Source of the DNA: an uncultured Faecalibacterium sp.
GTDB lineage: Bacteria; Bacillota; Clostridia; Oscillospirales; Ruminococcaceae
Assembly: GCA_934561115.1 (NCBI GenBank)
Contig: CAKTFS010000007.1
Coordinates: forward strand, 1-64,000
Length of the DNA: 64,000 nucleotides
Direction: 5' to 3'
Under the pieces are notes generated by a model, which did no database searches, had not been told where the DNA came from, and was given only the letters and a program-made list of their open reading frames with translations. How positions within the stretch are numbered: position 1 is the first letter of the stretch; each line of letters starts with the position of its first letter. The position numbers were made by a program, and so were the translations under genes. Shown here one piece after another: positions 26,919 to 35,163 of the stretch.

Positions 26919-27380
26919 TCAGCCGTTTTTCTTGGCGTTCTGGCGCAGGCTGGCGCGGATGTTTTTGACCTGTGCGGCGTTTTCCACCATGGTGTCCTCG
27001 GTGGTGCGCAGCATGCTCTCGCAGTAGTCGGTCACGGTCTGGCGCAGGGTGCGCGCCTCGGTCTGGGCTGCGGAGGTGATCTCAGAGGCGCGCTGCTGGG
27101 CGGCCTTGACGATCTCGGCATCGCTGACCAGAATGCGGGCGCGCTCCTCGGCCTTTTTCACAATGGCCTGTGCCTGTGCGTTGGCGCTGTCCACGATCTG
27201 CGCCCGGTCGTTCACGATCTGCTGTGCCTGCCGCAGCTCGCCGGGCAAAGCCGCCCGCACCTCGTCCAGATAATCCCGGATCTGCTCCACATCCACGATG
27301 CGCTTGCCGCCGGAAAGAGGCACATTTGCGCTCTCTTCCAGTGCATCCTCAATGGTATCCAAAAGCTCGTTCACGTTCAT
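26919..27380 (-). CDS. coiled-coil protein (V-type ATPase subunit H / DivIVA-like)
   Basis: A 153-residue, mostly helical protein. Residues about 55-115 have long runs of Ala, Gln, Glu, Lys and Arg (ANAQAQAIVKKAEERARILV, AAQQRASEITSAAQTEARTL) typical of a coiled coil, like those annotated as ATPase subunit B/H-like proteins in Firmicutes. There is no membrane segment. The start ATG overlaps the rsmD stop (ATGA), so translation is coupled. Genes of this kind often lie beside rsmD. The cellular role is not known to me; a cell-envelope scaffold is possible. Confidence 0.6.
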   Translation of the reverse strand: MNVNELLDTIEDALEESANVPLSGGKRIVDVEQIRDYLDEVRAALPGELRQAQQIVNDRAQIVDSANAQAQAIVKKAEERARILVSDAEIVKAAQQRASEITSAAQTEARTLRQTVTDYCESMLRTTEDTMVENAAQVKNIRASLRQNAKKNG

Positions 27381-27952
27381 AAGGCTTCTCCCTCCTGCTC
27401 AGCGGCGGGCTGCATGGGCTTTGTGTACTTCCACAGCAGCACCTTGCCGTATTTATACTGTTTTTGCAGGGTCAGACTGCCCGCCTGCGCGGGCAGCACG
27501 ATGCCTGTTTCGCTTTCGCACAGCACGATGCCGCCGGGGGCAACGCACTTTTCCACGGCAGGCAGGATCTTTTCCAGCGTGCCGCCGCGGAAGGGCGGGT
27601 CCAGCAGCACCAGATCGAACTGCTCCCGGCAGGCCGATAAAAACCGCGCAGCCTCGCCGATATTCACCCGGCTGCGGTCAAACACGCCGCAGGCCTTGCA
27701 GTTGCGCATCACGATGCTTACGGCCTCCCGGCTCTCGTCCAGAAAGACGCACCGGGCCGCACCCCGGCTCAGCGCCTCGATGCCCAGCTGGCCGCTGCCG
27801 GCGTACAGATCCAGCACCCGGGCCCCGGGCAGGTCGAACTGTACGATGCTGAACATCGCCTCCTTTACCTGCGAGAGGGTGGGGCGGGTCACATCGGTGC
27901 CGGGCAGTGCTTCCAGCCTGCGGCCCCGGGCTTCTCCTGCGATCACGCGCAT
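27377..27952 (-). CDS. rsmD: 16S rRNA (guanine(966)-N(2))-methyltransferase RsmD
   Basis: A 191-residue Rossmann methyltransferase acting on G966 of the small subunit. It starts MRVIAGEARGRRLEALPG and has the family motif RPTLSQVKEAMFSI, the SAM loop LDLYAGSGQLGIEALSRGA, and the catalytic DPPF (LVLLDPPFRGG), an N2-guanine methylase signature. The common partner coaD is missing here; the coiled-coil gene follows instead. Confidence 0.93.
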   Translation of the reverse strand: MRVIAGEARGRRLEALPGTDVTRPTLSQVKEAMFSIVQFDLPGARVLDLYAGSGQLGIEALSRGAARCVFLDESREAVSIVMRNCKACGVFDRSRVNIGEAARFLSACREQFDLVLLDPPFRGGTLEKILPAVEKCVAPGGIVLCESETGIVLPAQAGSLTLQKQYKYGKVLLWKYTKPMQPAAEQEGEAL

Positions 27953-28017
27953 GATGTTACCTCCTTGCCGTAGCTGCCGCCCCCGCGGCAGCCGGTCTCA
28001 ACTCTTTCGTATCCTTT

Positions 28018-28084
28018 ATTATCTCCCAACTGCATAGGATTGTCAAGAGCCCGCATTGCACTGCGGGCGGCTTTGTGCTACAAT
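28018..28084. promoter_or_regulatory. divergent promoters for rsmD and the flavodoxin gene
   Basis: Minus strand for rsmD: TTGACA (28041-28046) with GATAAT (28018-28023), spacer 17. Plus strand for the flavodoxin gene: TTGCAC (28056-28061) with TACAAT (28079-28084), spacer 17. The two are back to back with only 9 bp between their -35 boxes. A hairpin GCTGCCGC/GCGGCAGC (27973-27992) lies in the rsmD leader. Confidence 0.7.
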
Positions 28085-28140
28085 CATAGCAGCAATATTG
28101 CGCATTTTACGGCGCATTTCAGCAAAGGAGAGTATACAGC

Positions 28141-28761
28141 ATGAAAGTTCTGCTCATCAACGGCAGCCCCCACGAGAAGGGCTGCACCTATACCGCCCTT
28201 TCCCTCATTGCCGGGGAGCTGAAGGCACAGGGCATCGACACCGAGATCCTGCACGTCGGCGGCCAGCCTGTGGGCGGCTGCATCGGCTGCGGCGGCTGCC
28301 GCAGCGGCAACGGGTGCGTGTTCGGCGGCGTGGTCAACGAGGCCATCGAGAAGGCCAAGACCGCCGATGCCTTTGTGTTCGGCAGTCCGGTGCACTACGC
28401 CTCCGCTGCGGGCAACATGGCCAGCTTTATGGACCGTCTGGCCTACGCGGGCGGCAAGTATCTGGCCTACAAGCCCGCCGCCGTCTGCTGCTCTGCCCGC
28501 CGCGCCGGTACCACCTCCACCCTTGACCAGCTGGTCAAGTACCCCCAGTTCTTCCACATGCCGCTGGTCAACGGCTCCTACTGGGCCATGGTACATGGCT
28601 CCAACCCCGAGCAGGTGCTGCAGGACGCCGAGGGCTGCGCCGTGATGCAGGATCTGGGCCGCAACATGGCATGGCTGCTGCGCTGCATCGAGGCCGGTAA
28701 GGCCGCCGGTATCGACCACCCGCAGAACCCGCCCCGCCCCATGACCAGCTTTATCCGCTGA
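28141..28761 (+). CDS. flavodoxin-fold NAD(P)H-dependent oxidoreductase
   Basis: A 206-residue protein of the NADPH-dependent FMN reductase/iron-sulfur flavoprotein family. The N-terminal FMN-phosphate loop is INGSPHEKGCTYTAL, followed by a cysteine cluster GGCIGCGGCRSGNGC (about 43-57), as in the cysteine-containing branch (CxxCxxC), and FGSPVHYASAAGNMASFMDR, which frames the isoalloxazine ring. It may reduce quinones or other electron acceptors or carry a cluster; the substrate is unknown. Ribosome site AAAGGAGAG. It is monocistronic, divergent from rsmD, and followed by a paired hairpin element. Confidence 0.85.
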   Translation: MKVLLINGSPHEKGCTYTALSLIAGELKAQGIDTEILHVGGQPVGGCIGCGGCRSGNGCVFGGVVNEAIEKAKTADAFVFGSPVHYASAAGNMASFMDRLAYAGGKYLAYKPAAVCCSARRAGTTSTLDQLVKYPQFFHMPLVNGSYWAMVHGSNPEQVLQDAEGCAVMQDLGRNMAWLLRCIEAGKAAGIDHPQNPPRPMTSFIR

Positions 28762-28765
28762 GACA

Positions 28766-29123
28766 AAAGATTTGTCATGCGCTCCGCGTTGCTCTGCGCA
28801 TCTTCAGCGGAAGAATTATTTTAAATTTGTAACTCGGGAAAATCTGCGGATTTTCCCGAGTTACTTTTTTACAGAAGGGGTCACAATGGCAAGCGGCATT
28901 TGCAGCGCTCGTTTCCTACGGAAACGCCTGCGCTGCGAGCAAGGTCATCTGCCGAACCTCAGAAGGGCGAGCCTTTTCGAGCAGCGATATGCTGTTTTCC
29001 TTTACAACCCCTCTCGTGAAAATGCGTTTGGAGCGCTCCGCAGAGCGCGACAAACGCGAAATAATAAATAATCGTTCCGCTATTCATGCCCAGAGCAACG
29101 CGGAGGGCATTCTAAATCGTTTT
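28766..29123. repeat. paired hairpin element downstream of the flavodoxin gene
   Basis: Inverted-repeat ends (left CATGCGCTCCGCGTTGCTCTG, right CAGAGCAACGCGGAGGGCAT). Inside, a plus-sense hairpin with a perfect 16-bp stem (28829-28844, 28849-28864) and loop TGCG, followed by TTACTTTTTTACAG; then a second variable hairpin near 28907-28940; then a minus-sense hairpin (29023-29038, 29043-29058) with 13 paired bases, one wobble and two adjacent mismatches, loop TGCG. No gene is seen in 28762-29316. Confidence 0.75.
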
Positions 29124-29316
29124 GCCTGCAAAGCGCCCGTTTTCTCCTTGATACACAATTTTGCCGAGTATTTATTGGGCAAATTGCCGCCGGCGGCTTT
29201 CGCAGAGCCACAAAATTTCCGCTTATCCGGCACAAAAGGGGCGCGAATGCTTTTTTCGTTCATAACTTTGTGATACCATACCTCTATAAGCTTATCACTC
29301 AGACGGAGATCCTGCT

Positions 29317-31734
29317 ATGGAACACTACGATTGGAACGAGGGCTGGCTATTCGCCCCCACATTCGACCCGGCGCTGGTGCGCCCGGAGTGCCCGGAGCTT
29401 TCCCTCACCCCGGTGCGGCTGCCGCACACGGTCAAGCCCCTGCCTTATAATTATTGCAACGAAAACGACTACCAGCGCCTGTGCGGCTACCGGCGGGAGT
29501 TTTTTGCCCCCAAGGAGTGGCTGGGCCGCACCGTGCTGCTTACCTTCGGGGCAGTGGCGCACGACGCCACCGTGTTCTGCAACGGGCGGCGGCTGTTCCA
29601 CCATGGCTGCGGCTACACCGCCTTTACGGTAGACCTGACCGGCGCGCTGCGTCTGGGACAGAAGAACGTGGTGGCTGTGCGCTGCGACAGCCGGGAGGAT
29701 CTGAACATCCCGCCCTTCGGCGGGCAGCTGGACGCGCTGACCTACGGCGGCATCTACCGCGCCGTCAGTCTGGATATCAAGGAGCCCGCCTATCTGCGGG
29801 ACGTATTCATCGAGGCAAAGGCGGAGGGCGATTTCCGCATTTACACCGCCACCGTGGGCGAGACGGTCGGCTGCACCCTGCAGGCCGAGATCCGCAGCCC
29901 CGCCGGGAGCCGGGCGGTGTACAGCGGCGAGCTTTCGCTGCCCATCACCGGCACGCTGAACAACGTGCACCCGTGGAGTCTGGAGCACCCCACCCTGTAC
30001 ACCCTGACCGTGCGGCTCATCCGCCCCGGCACCGGCGGTCTGCCCGACCGGGTGCTGGACGAAAAAACGGTGCGGTTCGGTTTCCGCACCGTGCAGTTCG
30101 TGGCAGGCGGGCTGTACCTGAACGGACAGCGGGTGGAGCTGCGCGGGCTTGACCGGCACCAGAGCTACCCCTATCAGGGCTACGCCATGCCGGACAGCAT
30201 CCAGCGGCTGGACGCCCAGCTGCTGAAAAAGGAACTGGGCTGCAACGCCGTGCGCACCTGCTATGCACCCCCCAGCCCGGCGTTTCTGGACGCCTGCGAT
30301 GAACTGGGTCTGCTGGTGTTCCCCGAAATGCCCGGCTGGCAGCACATCGGCGATGAGGTCTGGCAGGCGCAGGCGCTGCAGAACTGCCGGGAGATGGTGT
30401 GCCAGTACCGCAACCATCCCAGCATCTTTTTGTGGGGTGCCCGCATCAGCGGCAGTCCCGACAACGAAGCCTTTTATAAGCGCACCAACGAGGCCATCCA
30501 CCGGCTGGACCCCACCCGCCCCACGGCGGGCAGCCGCAGCACCCGCAAAAGCCAGCTGCTGGAGGACGTGTACGCCTACAACGATTATTCCTACGCCGGG
30601 CGCGGCGCGGGCTGCGAGAACCGCGCCGCCGTGACCCCCGACACCCGCAAGGGCTACCTTATCAGCGAGTTCGGCGGGCAGAACTTCCCCGCCAAGCCCT
30701 TTGACGACGAACCGCACCGTCTGGTGCAGGCGCTGCACCACGCCGCCGTGCTGAACGACAGCATTGCCCAGCCGGGCGTGGCGGGCAGCTTTGGCTGGTG
30801 CATGACCGACTACAACACCCACCGGGAATTTGGCAGCGGCGACCGCATCTGCTACCACGGCGTGATGGATCCGTTCCGCAACCCGAAGCTCTCCGCCGCC
30901 GTCTACGCCAGCCAGAAAACGCCCCGCGCCCCCTCCGACATCGTGCTGGAGGTCTCCTCTGCCATGACGCTGGGCGACCTGCCCGGCGGCGCAGCCGCCG
31001 CCTGCTGGGTGTTCACCAACGCCGAGAGCGTGCGGCTGTACCGCGGCAACGATTTTGTGGCCGAGTTTGCCCCTGACCGCCGGGGACGCTTTGCCGCCCT
31101 GCCCCATCCACCCATCGAGATCAACGATTTTGTGGGCTCGCTGCTGGAAAAATACGAGGGCATGGATCACGCCACCGCCGTGCAGGCTGCCGCCATCCTC
31201 AACGAGCTGCGGCGGGACGCCATGGCGCTTTCGCCCCTTTCCAAGGCGCGGATGCTCTCGCTGCGGCTGAGCTGGAACGAGCTGCTGCGGATGTATTACA
31301 AGTACATCGGTGTGCTGGGCAGCTCCGCGCCGGTGTACCGGTTCGAGGCGGTGTGGCATGGCCGCGCCGTGCGCACCGTGGTGCGGGAGCCGGTGCAGAG
31401 CGTCCGGCTGGAATGCACTGTGCATAACCCCCTGCTGACCGACGGCCCCACATGGGACTGCGCCGCGGTCAGTCTGCGTGCCATCGACCAGAATGGCAAT
31501 CTGCTGTCCTACTGCGGCGAGGCTGTCTGTCTGTCCGTGGAGGGGCCGCTGAAAATTTTAGGCCCCAGCGTGGTGCCCCTGCGGGGCGGCATGGCGGGCA
31601 CCTATCTTGCCACCACCGGCAAGGCCGGACGCGCCGTGCTGCACTGCCGCATGGAGGGCGCGCTGGACACCGAAGCGGTGCTCACCGTGCGCAGCCGGGA
31701 GGAGCAAAACGTTTATAGCAGTTTGCGTTTTTAA
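29317..31734 (+). CDS. GH2-family glycoside hydrolase with altered acid/base site
   Basis: An 805-residue cytoplasmic protein (no signal peptide) with GH2 domain order: sugar-binding domain (1-175, RREFFAPKEWLGRTVLL), immunoglobulin-like domain (175-260), TIM barrel (about 265-560), and C-terminal beta domains. The nucleophile is kept: E451 in YLISEFGGQ. The acid/base region reads NHPSIFLWGARISGSPDNE; where relatives have RINES or SLGNES, this protein has S378-G379, so the acid/base glutamate seems lost unless E384 substitutes. SGDRICYHGVMDPFRNPKL is kept from the beta-galactosidase-like branch. It may be inactive, or use another residue or nucleophile-assisting substrate. Likely acts on imported beta-galactosides or glucuronides; not determined. 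Confidence 0.8.
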   Translation: MEHYDWNEGWLFAPTFDPALVRPECPELSLTPVRLPHTVKPLPYNYCNENDYQRLCGYRREFFAPKEWLGRTVLLTFGAVAHDATVFCNGRRLFHHGCGYTAFTVDLTGALRLGQKNVVAVRCDSREDLNIPPFGGQLDALTYGGIYRAVSLDIKEPAYLRDVFIEAKAEGDFRIYTATVGETVGCTLQAEIRSPAGSRAVYSGELSLPITGTLNNVHPWSLEHPTLYTLTVRLIRPGTGGLPDRVLDEKTVRFGFRTVQFVAGGLYLNGQRVELRGLDRHQSYPYQGYAMPDSIQRLDAQLLKKELGCNAVRTCYAPPSPAFLDACDELGLLVFPEMPGWQHIGDEVWQAQALQNCREMVCQYRNHPSIFLWGARISGSPDNEAFYKRTNEAIHRLDPTRPTAGSRSTRKSQLLEDVYAYNDYSYAGRGAGCENRAAVTPDTRKGYLISEFGGQNFPAKPFDDEPHRLVQALHHAAVLNDSIAQPGVAGSFGWCMTDYNTHREFGSGDRICYHGVMDPFRNPKLSAAVYASQKTPRAPSDIVLEVSSAMTLGDLPGGAAAACWVFTNAESVRLYRGNDFVAEFAPDRRGRFAALPHPPIEINDFVGSLLEKYEGMDHATAVQAAAILNELRRDAMALSPLSKARMLSLRLSWNELLRMYYKYIGVLGSSAPVYRFEAVWHGRAVRTVVREPVQSVRLECTVHNPLLTDGPTWDCAAVSLRAIDQNGNLLSYCGEAVCLSVEGPLKILGPSVVPLRGGMAGTYLATTGKAGRAVLHCRMEGALDTEAVLTVRSREEQNVYSSLRF

Positions 31735-31957
31735 TGCACAAGCAACATCCGCAAACTGCATATCGCAAATATGCCGTTTTGATAGGCACTATTTTTGAGA
31801 ATTGCGATAATTTTCGTCCTTTCATGATAGATTTGCAGTCTGTTCAAAATTTTATCATGGTTGGCTGATATTCTAGAGGTACAAAGTATTCCGCAGGGCG
31901 GCGCTGCTGCCCTGCGTTTCCGTGTGTAAAGCCCCAGAGAAGAGGATGCGAAAACCT
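31735..31957. other. intergenic region after the GH2 gene
   Basis: AT-richer than its surroundings. It holds inverted words such as TTTGCAGT...ACTGCAAA-like arms around 31754-31830 and a hairpin CGCAGGGC/GCCCTGCG (about 31892-31917) just before the next gene. No convincing promoter was fixed. Confidence 0.4.
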
Positions 31958-32353
31958 ATGAGAGAAAAATTCCGTCAATTCATGATCGGGCGCTACGGCA
32001 CCGATGGCCTGAACCAGTTTCTGAGCATGAGTTCCATCGTGATGCTGCTGGTATCGCTGCTTACCCGCGTTTCCCTGTTCACATGGCTGGGCGCTGCACT
32101 GCTGATCCTGTGCTACTACCGCAGCCTGAGCCGCAACATCTCCAAGCGCACCGAGGAGAACTACCGCTTTTACAGCCTGAAGGACCGGTTCAATAATAAG
32201 TTCCGCAGCCTGAAGGAGCAGTGGGCCAACCGCAAGCTGTACCACTACTACCGCTGCCCCCAGTGCCGCCAGAAGCTGCGGGTGCCCCGGGGACGCGGAC
32301 GCATCCAGATCTCCTGCCCGCGCTGCGGCACCCAGTTCATCAAAAAGAGCTGA
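31958..32353 (+). CDS. membrane protein with C-terminal zinc ribbon
   Basis: A small protein of about 131 residues. Two short membrane segments (SSIVMLLVSLLTRV and LFTWLGAALLILCYY) near the N-terminus are followed by a basic helical linker and a C-terminal four-cysteine ribbon: CPQCRQKLRVPRG then CPRCGTQF. The pattern resembles small membrane-tethered zinc-ribbon proteins of Firmicutes of unknown role. It is 6 nt upstream of the DUF5685 gene and probably co-transcribed with it and the DnaJ gene. Starts at 31946 or 31922 are also open; 31958 places AGAGG upstream, although with a long spacing. Confidence 0.65.
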   Translation: MREKFRQFMIGRYGTDGLNQFLSMSSIVMLLVSLLTRVSLFTWLGAALLILCYYRSLSRNISKRTEENYRFYSLKDRFNNKFRSLKEQWANRKLYHYYRCPQCRQKLRVPRGRGRIQISCPRCGTQFIKKS

Positions 32354-32359
32354 GCCGCC

Positions 32360-33205
32360 ATGTTCGGATATGTGATCCCGGATCGGGCCGCCCTCAGTCC
32401 CGAAGCGCAGAGCCGCTACCGCTCGGCCTACTGCGGGCTGTGCCGCCGCATCGATGCCTTGCACGGGCTGCGGGGTCGGTTCAGCCTGAGCTATGACCTG
32501 ACCTTTTTAAACATTCTGCTGTGCAGTCTGTACGAGGGCGAGACCCCCGCAGACAGCGGCATCAGCCGGTGCCCCATCCACCCGGTGCGGGGTGTACTTT
32601 GGCGCAGCGCCGACCCCACCGACTACTGCGCCGACCTGAGCGTGGCGCTGCACTATTACAATGCGCAGGACAAATGGCAGGACGACCGCAATCTGCTGGC
32701 GCTGGGGTACAGCGCCCTGCTGGACAACAGCACCGCCGAAGCCGCTCTGCGCTGGCCGCGCCAGTGCAATGCGATCCGCGCTTGTCTCGCCAAGCTGGCC
32801 GAATACGAGGTCGCCGGCAGCACCGACCTTGACGCAGTGTCCGGCTGCTTTGGCACCCTGATGGCGGAACTGTTCGACTACCGGCAGGACCGCTGGGCAC
32901 CGGAGCTGCGCAGCATCGGCTTCCATCTGGGCAAGTTCATCTACCTGCTGGACGCCTACGACGACCTCCCCCGTGACAAGCGCCGGGGCGCGTACAATCC
33001 CCTGCGGGAGCTGAGCACCCACCCGGACTACGAGGAAGAGATGCTGGACATCTTTGAGCTGCTGCTGGCACGCTGCGCGCAGAACTTTGAGCGTCTGCCC
33101 TGCGTGGAGGACGCAGACCTGCTGCGCAACATCCTGTATTCCGGCGTGTGGCTGAAATACAACTGCAAAAACGCAAAACGCACCGGAAAGCCCGATGCGT
33201 CTTGA
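32360..33205 (+). CDS. DUF5685 family protein
   Basis: A 281-residue soluble protein without signal peptide. The N-terminal MFGYVIPDRAALSPEAQSRY, the Cys pair YCGLCRRID (residues about 24-27), RCPIHP (about 70) and LGKFIYLLDAYDDLPRD are the features I associate with DUF5685 proteins of clostridia, mostly alpha-helical and of unknown function. The conserved CGLC and RCP cysteines could bind a metal. The acidic YLLDAYDDLPRD resembles the Asp-rich motif of all-alpha terpenoid/prenyl-type folds, but that is only a resemblance. Always found beside a DnaJ gene here; role unknown. Confidence 0.7.
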   Translation: MFGYVIPDRAALSPEAQSRYRSAYCGLCRRIDALHGLRGRFSLSYDLTFLNILLCSLYEGETPADSGISRCPIHPVRGVLWRSADPTDYCADLSVALHYYNAQDKWQDDRNLLALGYSALLDNSTAEAALRWPRQCNAIRACLAKLAEYEVAGSTDLDAVSGCFGTLMAELFDYRQDRWAPELRSIGFHLGKFIYLLDAYDDLPRDKRRGAYNPLRELSTHPDYEEEMLDIFELLLARCAQNFERLPCVEDADLLRNILYSGVWLKYNCKNAKRTGKPDAS

Positions 33206-33292
33206 TTTTGTGCCGATGTTCCGGTAAAATAAAACGGATGCGGTGCAGCGGTGCTGTACCGTCAGTATAATGAGTGAGGAAGTATACCGAGC

Positions 33293-34045
33293 ATGAGAGA
33301 TCCCTATGAGGTGCTGGGCGTTCAGCGCGGCGCAAGCGACGACGAGATCAAAAAAGCATACCGCGCCAAGTGCAAGCGTTGGCACCCGGATTTGAACCCC
33401 AACGACCCCACGGCCGAAGAGCACTTCAAGGAGGTGCAGGCCGCCTACGATGCCATTACCAAGGGCGATACCGGCCCCCAGATGGGCGGCAACCCCTACG
33501 GCGGCTACCAGCAGCAAAGCTACAACCGGCAAGGCTATGGGCAGCAGGGCTACGGCCAGCAGAATTACGGTTACACCGGTTTTGACGGCTTTGACGGGTT
33601 TGAGGGCTTCGACCCCTTTGGCTTCGGTTTTGGCTTTGGCGGCTACCAGCAGGCCGGGCCCAGTGCTTCCGGCACCGACACCCCGGAAATGCAGGCCGCC
33701 CGCAACTTTGTGGCCAGCGGCCGCTACCCTGAGGCGCGCCGGGTGCTGGACGGTATGACCGGCCGCAATGCGCGGTGGTACTATCTCTCCTCGCTGGCCA
33801 ATCAGGGTCTTGGCAGAAGCGTGGACGCTTTGCAGGACGCCCGCCGCGCCGTGCAGCTGGACCCGAACAACACCGAGTACCAGATGCACCTGCGCCGGAT
33901 GCAGAACCCCGGCCAGACCTACCGCACCCAGACCACCTACGCCCAGCCCGGCGGGCTTTTTCGCTGGTGCTGGAGCATGATCCTGCTGAACCTGCTGTGC
34001 AACTGCTGCTGCGGCGGCTGGGGCTTCCGTGGGTTCAGAATGTGA
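33293..34045 (+). CDS. J-domain protein with TPR-like C-terminus
   Basis: A 250-residue protein. Residues 1-60 are a J-domain (DPYEVLGVQRGASDDEIKKAYR) with the HPD motif (WHPDLNP) that stimulates DnaK. A Gly/Tyr/Gln-rich low-complexity stretch (about 65-120: repeats of YGQQGYGQQ and FDGFDGFEGFDPFGFGF) follows. Then a helical TPR-like part (AARNFVASGRYPEARRVLDG) and a hydrophobic Cys-rich end (LLNLLCNCCCGGWGF) that may anchor it to the membrane. There is no DnaJ zinc finger. With the zinc-ribbon membrane protein and DUF5685 it may form a small membrane-linked chaperone system; this is inference from gene order. Confidence 0.8.
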   Translation: MRDPYEVLGVQRGASDDEIKKAYRAKCKRWHPDLNPNDPTAEEHFKEVQAAYDAITKGDTGPQMGGNPYGGYQQQSYNRQGYGQQGYGQQNYGYTGFDGFDGFEGFDPFGFGFGFGGYQQAGPSASGTDTPEMQAARNFVASGRYPEARRVLDGMTGRNARWYYLSSLANQGLGRSVDALQDARRAVQLDPNNTEYQMHLRRMQNPGQTYRTQTTYAQPGGLFRWCWSMILLNLLCNCCCGGWGFRGFRM

Positions 34046-34063
34046 TGGGAAGAGAACGATTTG

Positions 34064-34517
34064 AAATGGCTTCCGCTATCGGGTTGCGGCACCCAGCATC
34101 CGCTTCGTGCCTTGGACGGCACTTGCGTTTTGCTGGCCGCTGCCCCAACAACTCCTCCCTGCTTCCGCCACTGGCGGCGGTCGTCGTTGCACTTTGCGCA
34201 TCATTAGCGGAAAGAATATTTTTATTTGTAAATCGGGAAAATCTGCGGATTTTCCCGATTTACTTTTTCACGGGGAAGGGGTCGTGGCGGCAAACGGCAT
34301 CTGCAGCGCCGCTTTCTGCGAAAGCGCGGCGCTGCGGGAAACGGGCTTGCCCTTTTTCATGTGGAAGAGCGCAACGGTTGACAGGCAGTTTTCCTCCACG
34401 ACCCCTTCTGTGAAAATGGGATATCGGAACGCCCGCAGGCGTTCCGATATCCCGAAATTTAAAATAATTTTCCGCTGAAAATGGCTAAAGCGCAGCGGAA
34501 GCCATTCCAAATCGTCC
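34064..34517. repeat. paired hairpin element with 22-bp inverted ends
   Basis: Ends ACGATTTGAAATGGCTTCCGCT (about 34065-34086) and its near-perfect inverse (about 34495-34516). Inside, a plus-sense hairpin with perfect 16-bp stem (34228-34243, 34248-34263), loop TGCG, and a minus-sense hairpin with a different perfect 16-bp stem (34418-34433, 34438-34453), loop TGCG. Both are followed, in their sense, by TTTTCACnGnAAGGGGTCGTGG-like flank. A further hairpin of CAGCGCCGC type lies between. It begins 19 nt after the DnaJ gene. Confidence 0.8.
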
Positions 34518-35109
34518 ACTCTACCAAAAAAGGCTGCTGCACGCACAGTGCAGCAGCCTTTTTTGCATAAATGTTTTTACTTTAGCTGGCTCGCCCTCTC
34601 AGTCAAATCCTTCGGATTTGCCAGCTCTCCCAAAGGGAGAGCCCTTGGCAGTCCACGCAAACTTCACCTCTTTGCCAAGGCCTCTCCCTTTGGGAGAGGT
34701 GGCATCGCGCAGCGATGACGGAGAGGGCGAGGCCGCTTGCGGGGGAGATAGCCCTTCCGAGCAGGCAAACTTTGCGGTTTAGTCAGAGACTTTCCCGCCA
34801 TGCCAAAGGCTCCCTCCCAGAGGGAGCTGGCAAAACCGTCAGGTTTTGACTGAGGGAGTTTTACTCCGTCGCGGAAGCCATTCCAAATCGTCCACTCTAC
34901 CAAAAAAGGCTGCTGCACGCACGGTGCAGCAGCCTTTTTTGCATAAATGTTTTTACTTTAGCTGGCTCGCCCTCTCAGTCAAAGCCTGTCGGCTTTGACA
35001 GCTCTCCCAAAGGGAGAGCCCTTGGCAGTCCACGCAAACTTCACCTCTTTGCCAAGGCCTCTCCCTTTGGGAGAGGTGGCATCGCGTAGCGATGACGGAG
35101 AGGGCGAGG
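34495..35109. repeat. direct duplication of a terminator plus MITE-like module
   Basis: About 240 bp (34495-34732) recurs at 34871-35109, offset 376-377 bp, nearly identical. Each copy holds a bidirectional terminator (AAAAAAGGCTGCTGCAC with GTGCAGCAGCCTTTTTT; 34523-34565 and 34900-34942) and a MITE-like repeat (34590-34731 and 34966-35108, ends CTCGCCCTCTC/GAGAGGGCGAG). One internal hairpin differs between copies by paired changes (CAAATCC-GGATTTG against CAAAGCC-GGCTTTG). The 34746-34865 spacer holds a third, inverted palindromic module. No gene is seen in 34046-35163. Confidence 0.8.
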
Positions 35110-35163
35110 ACGCTGACCTTGTGCAGCAGCCTTTTTTCTGCTTACAAATGTAAGGGGATGCTC

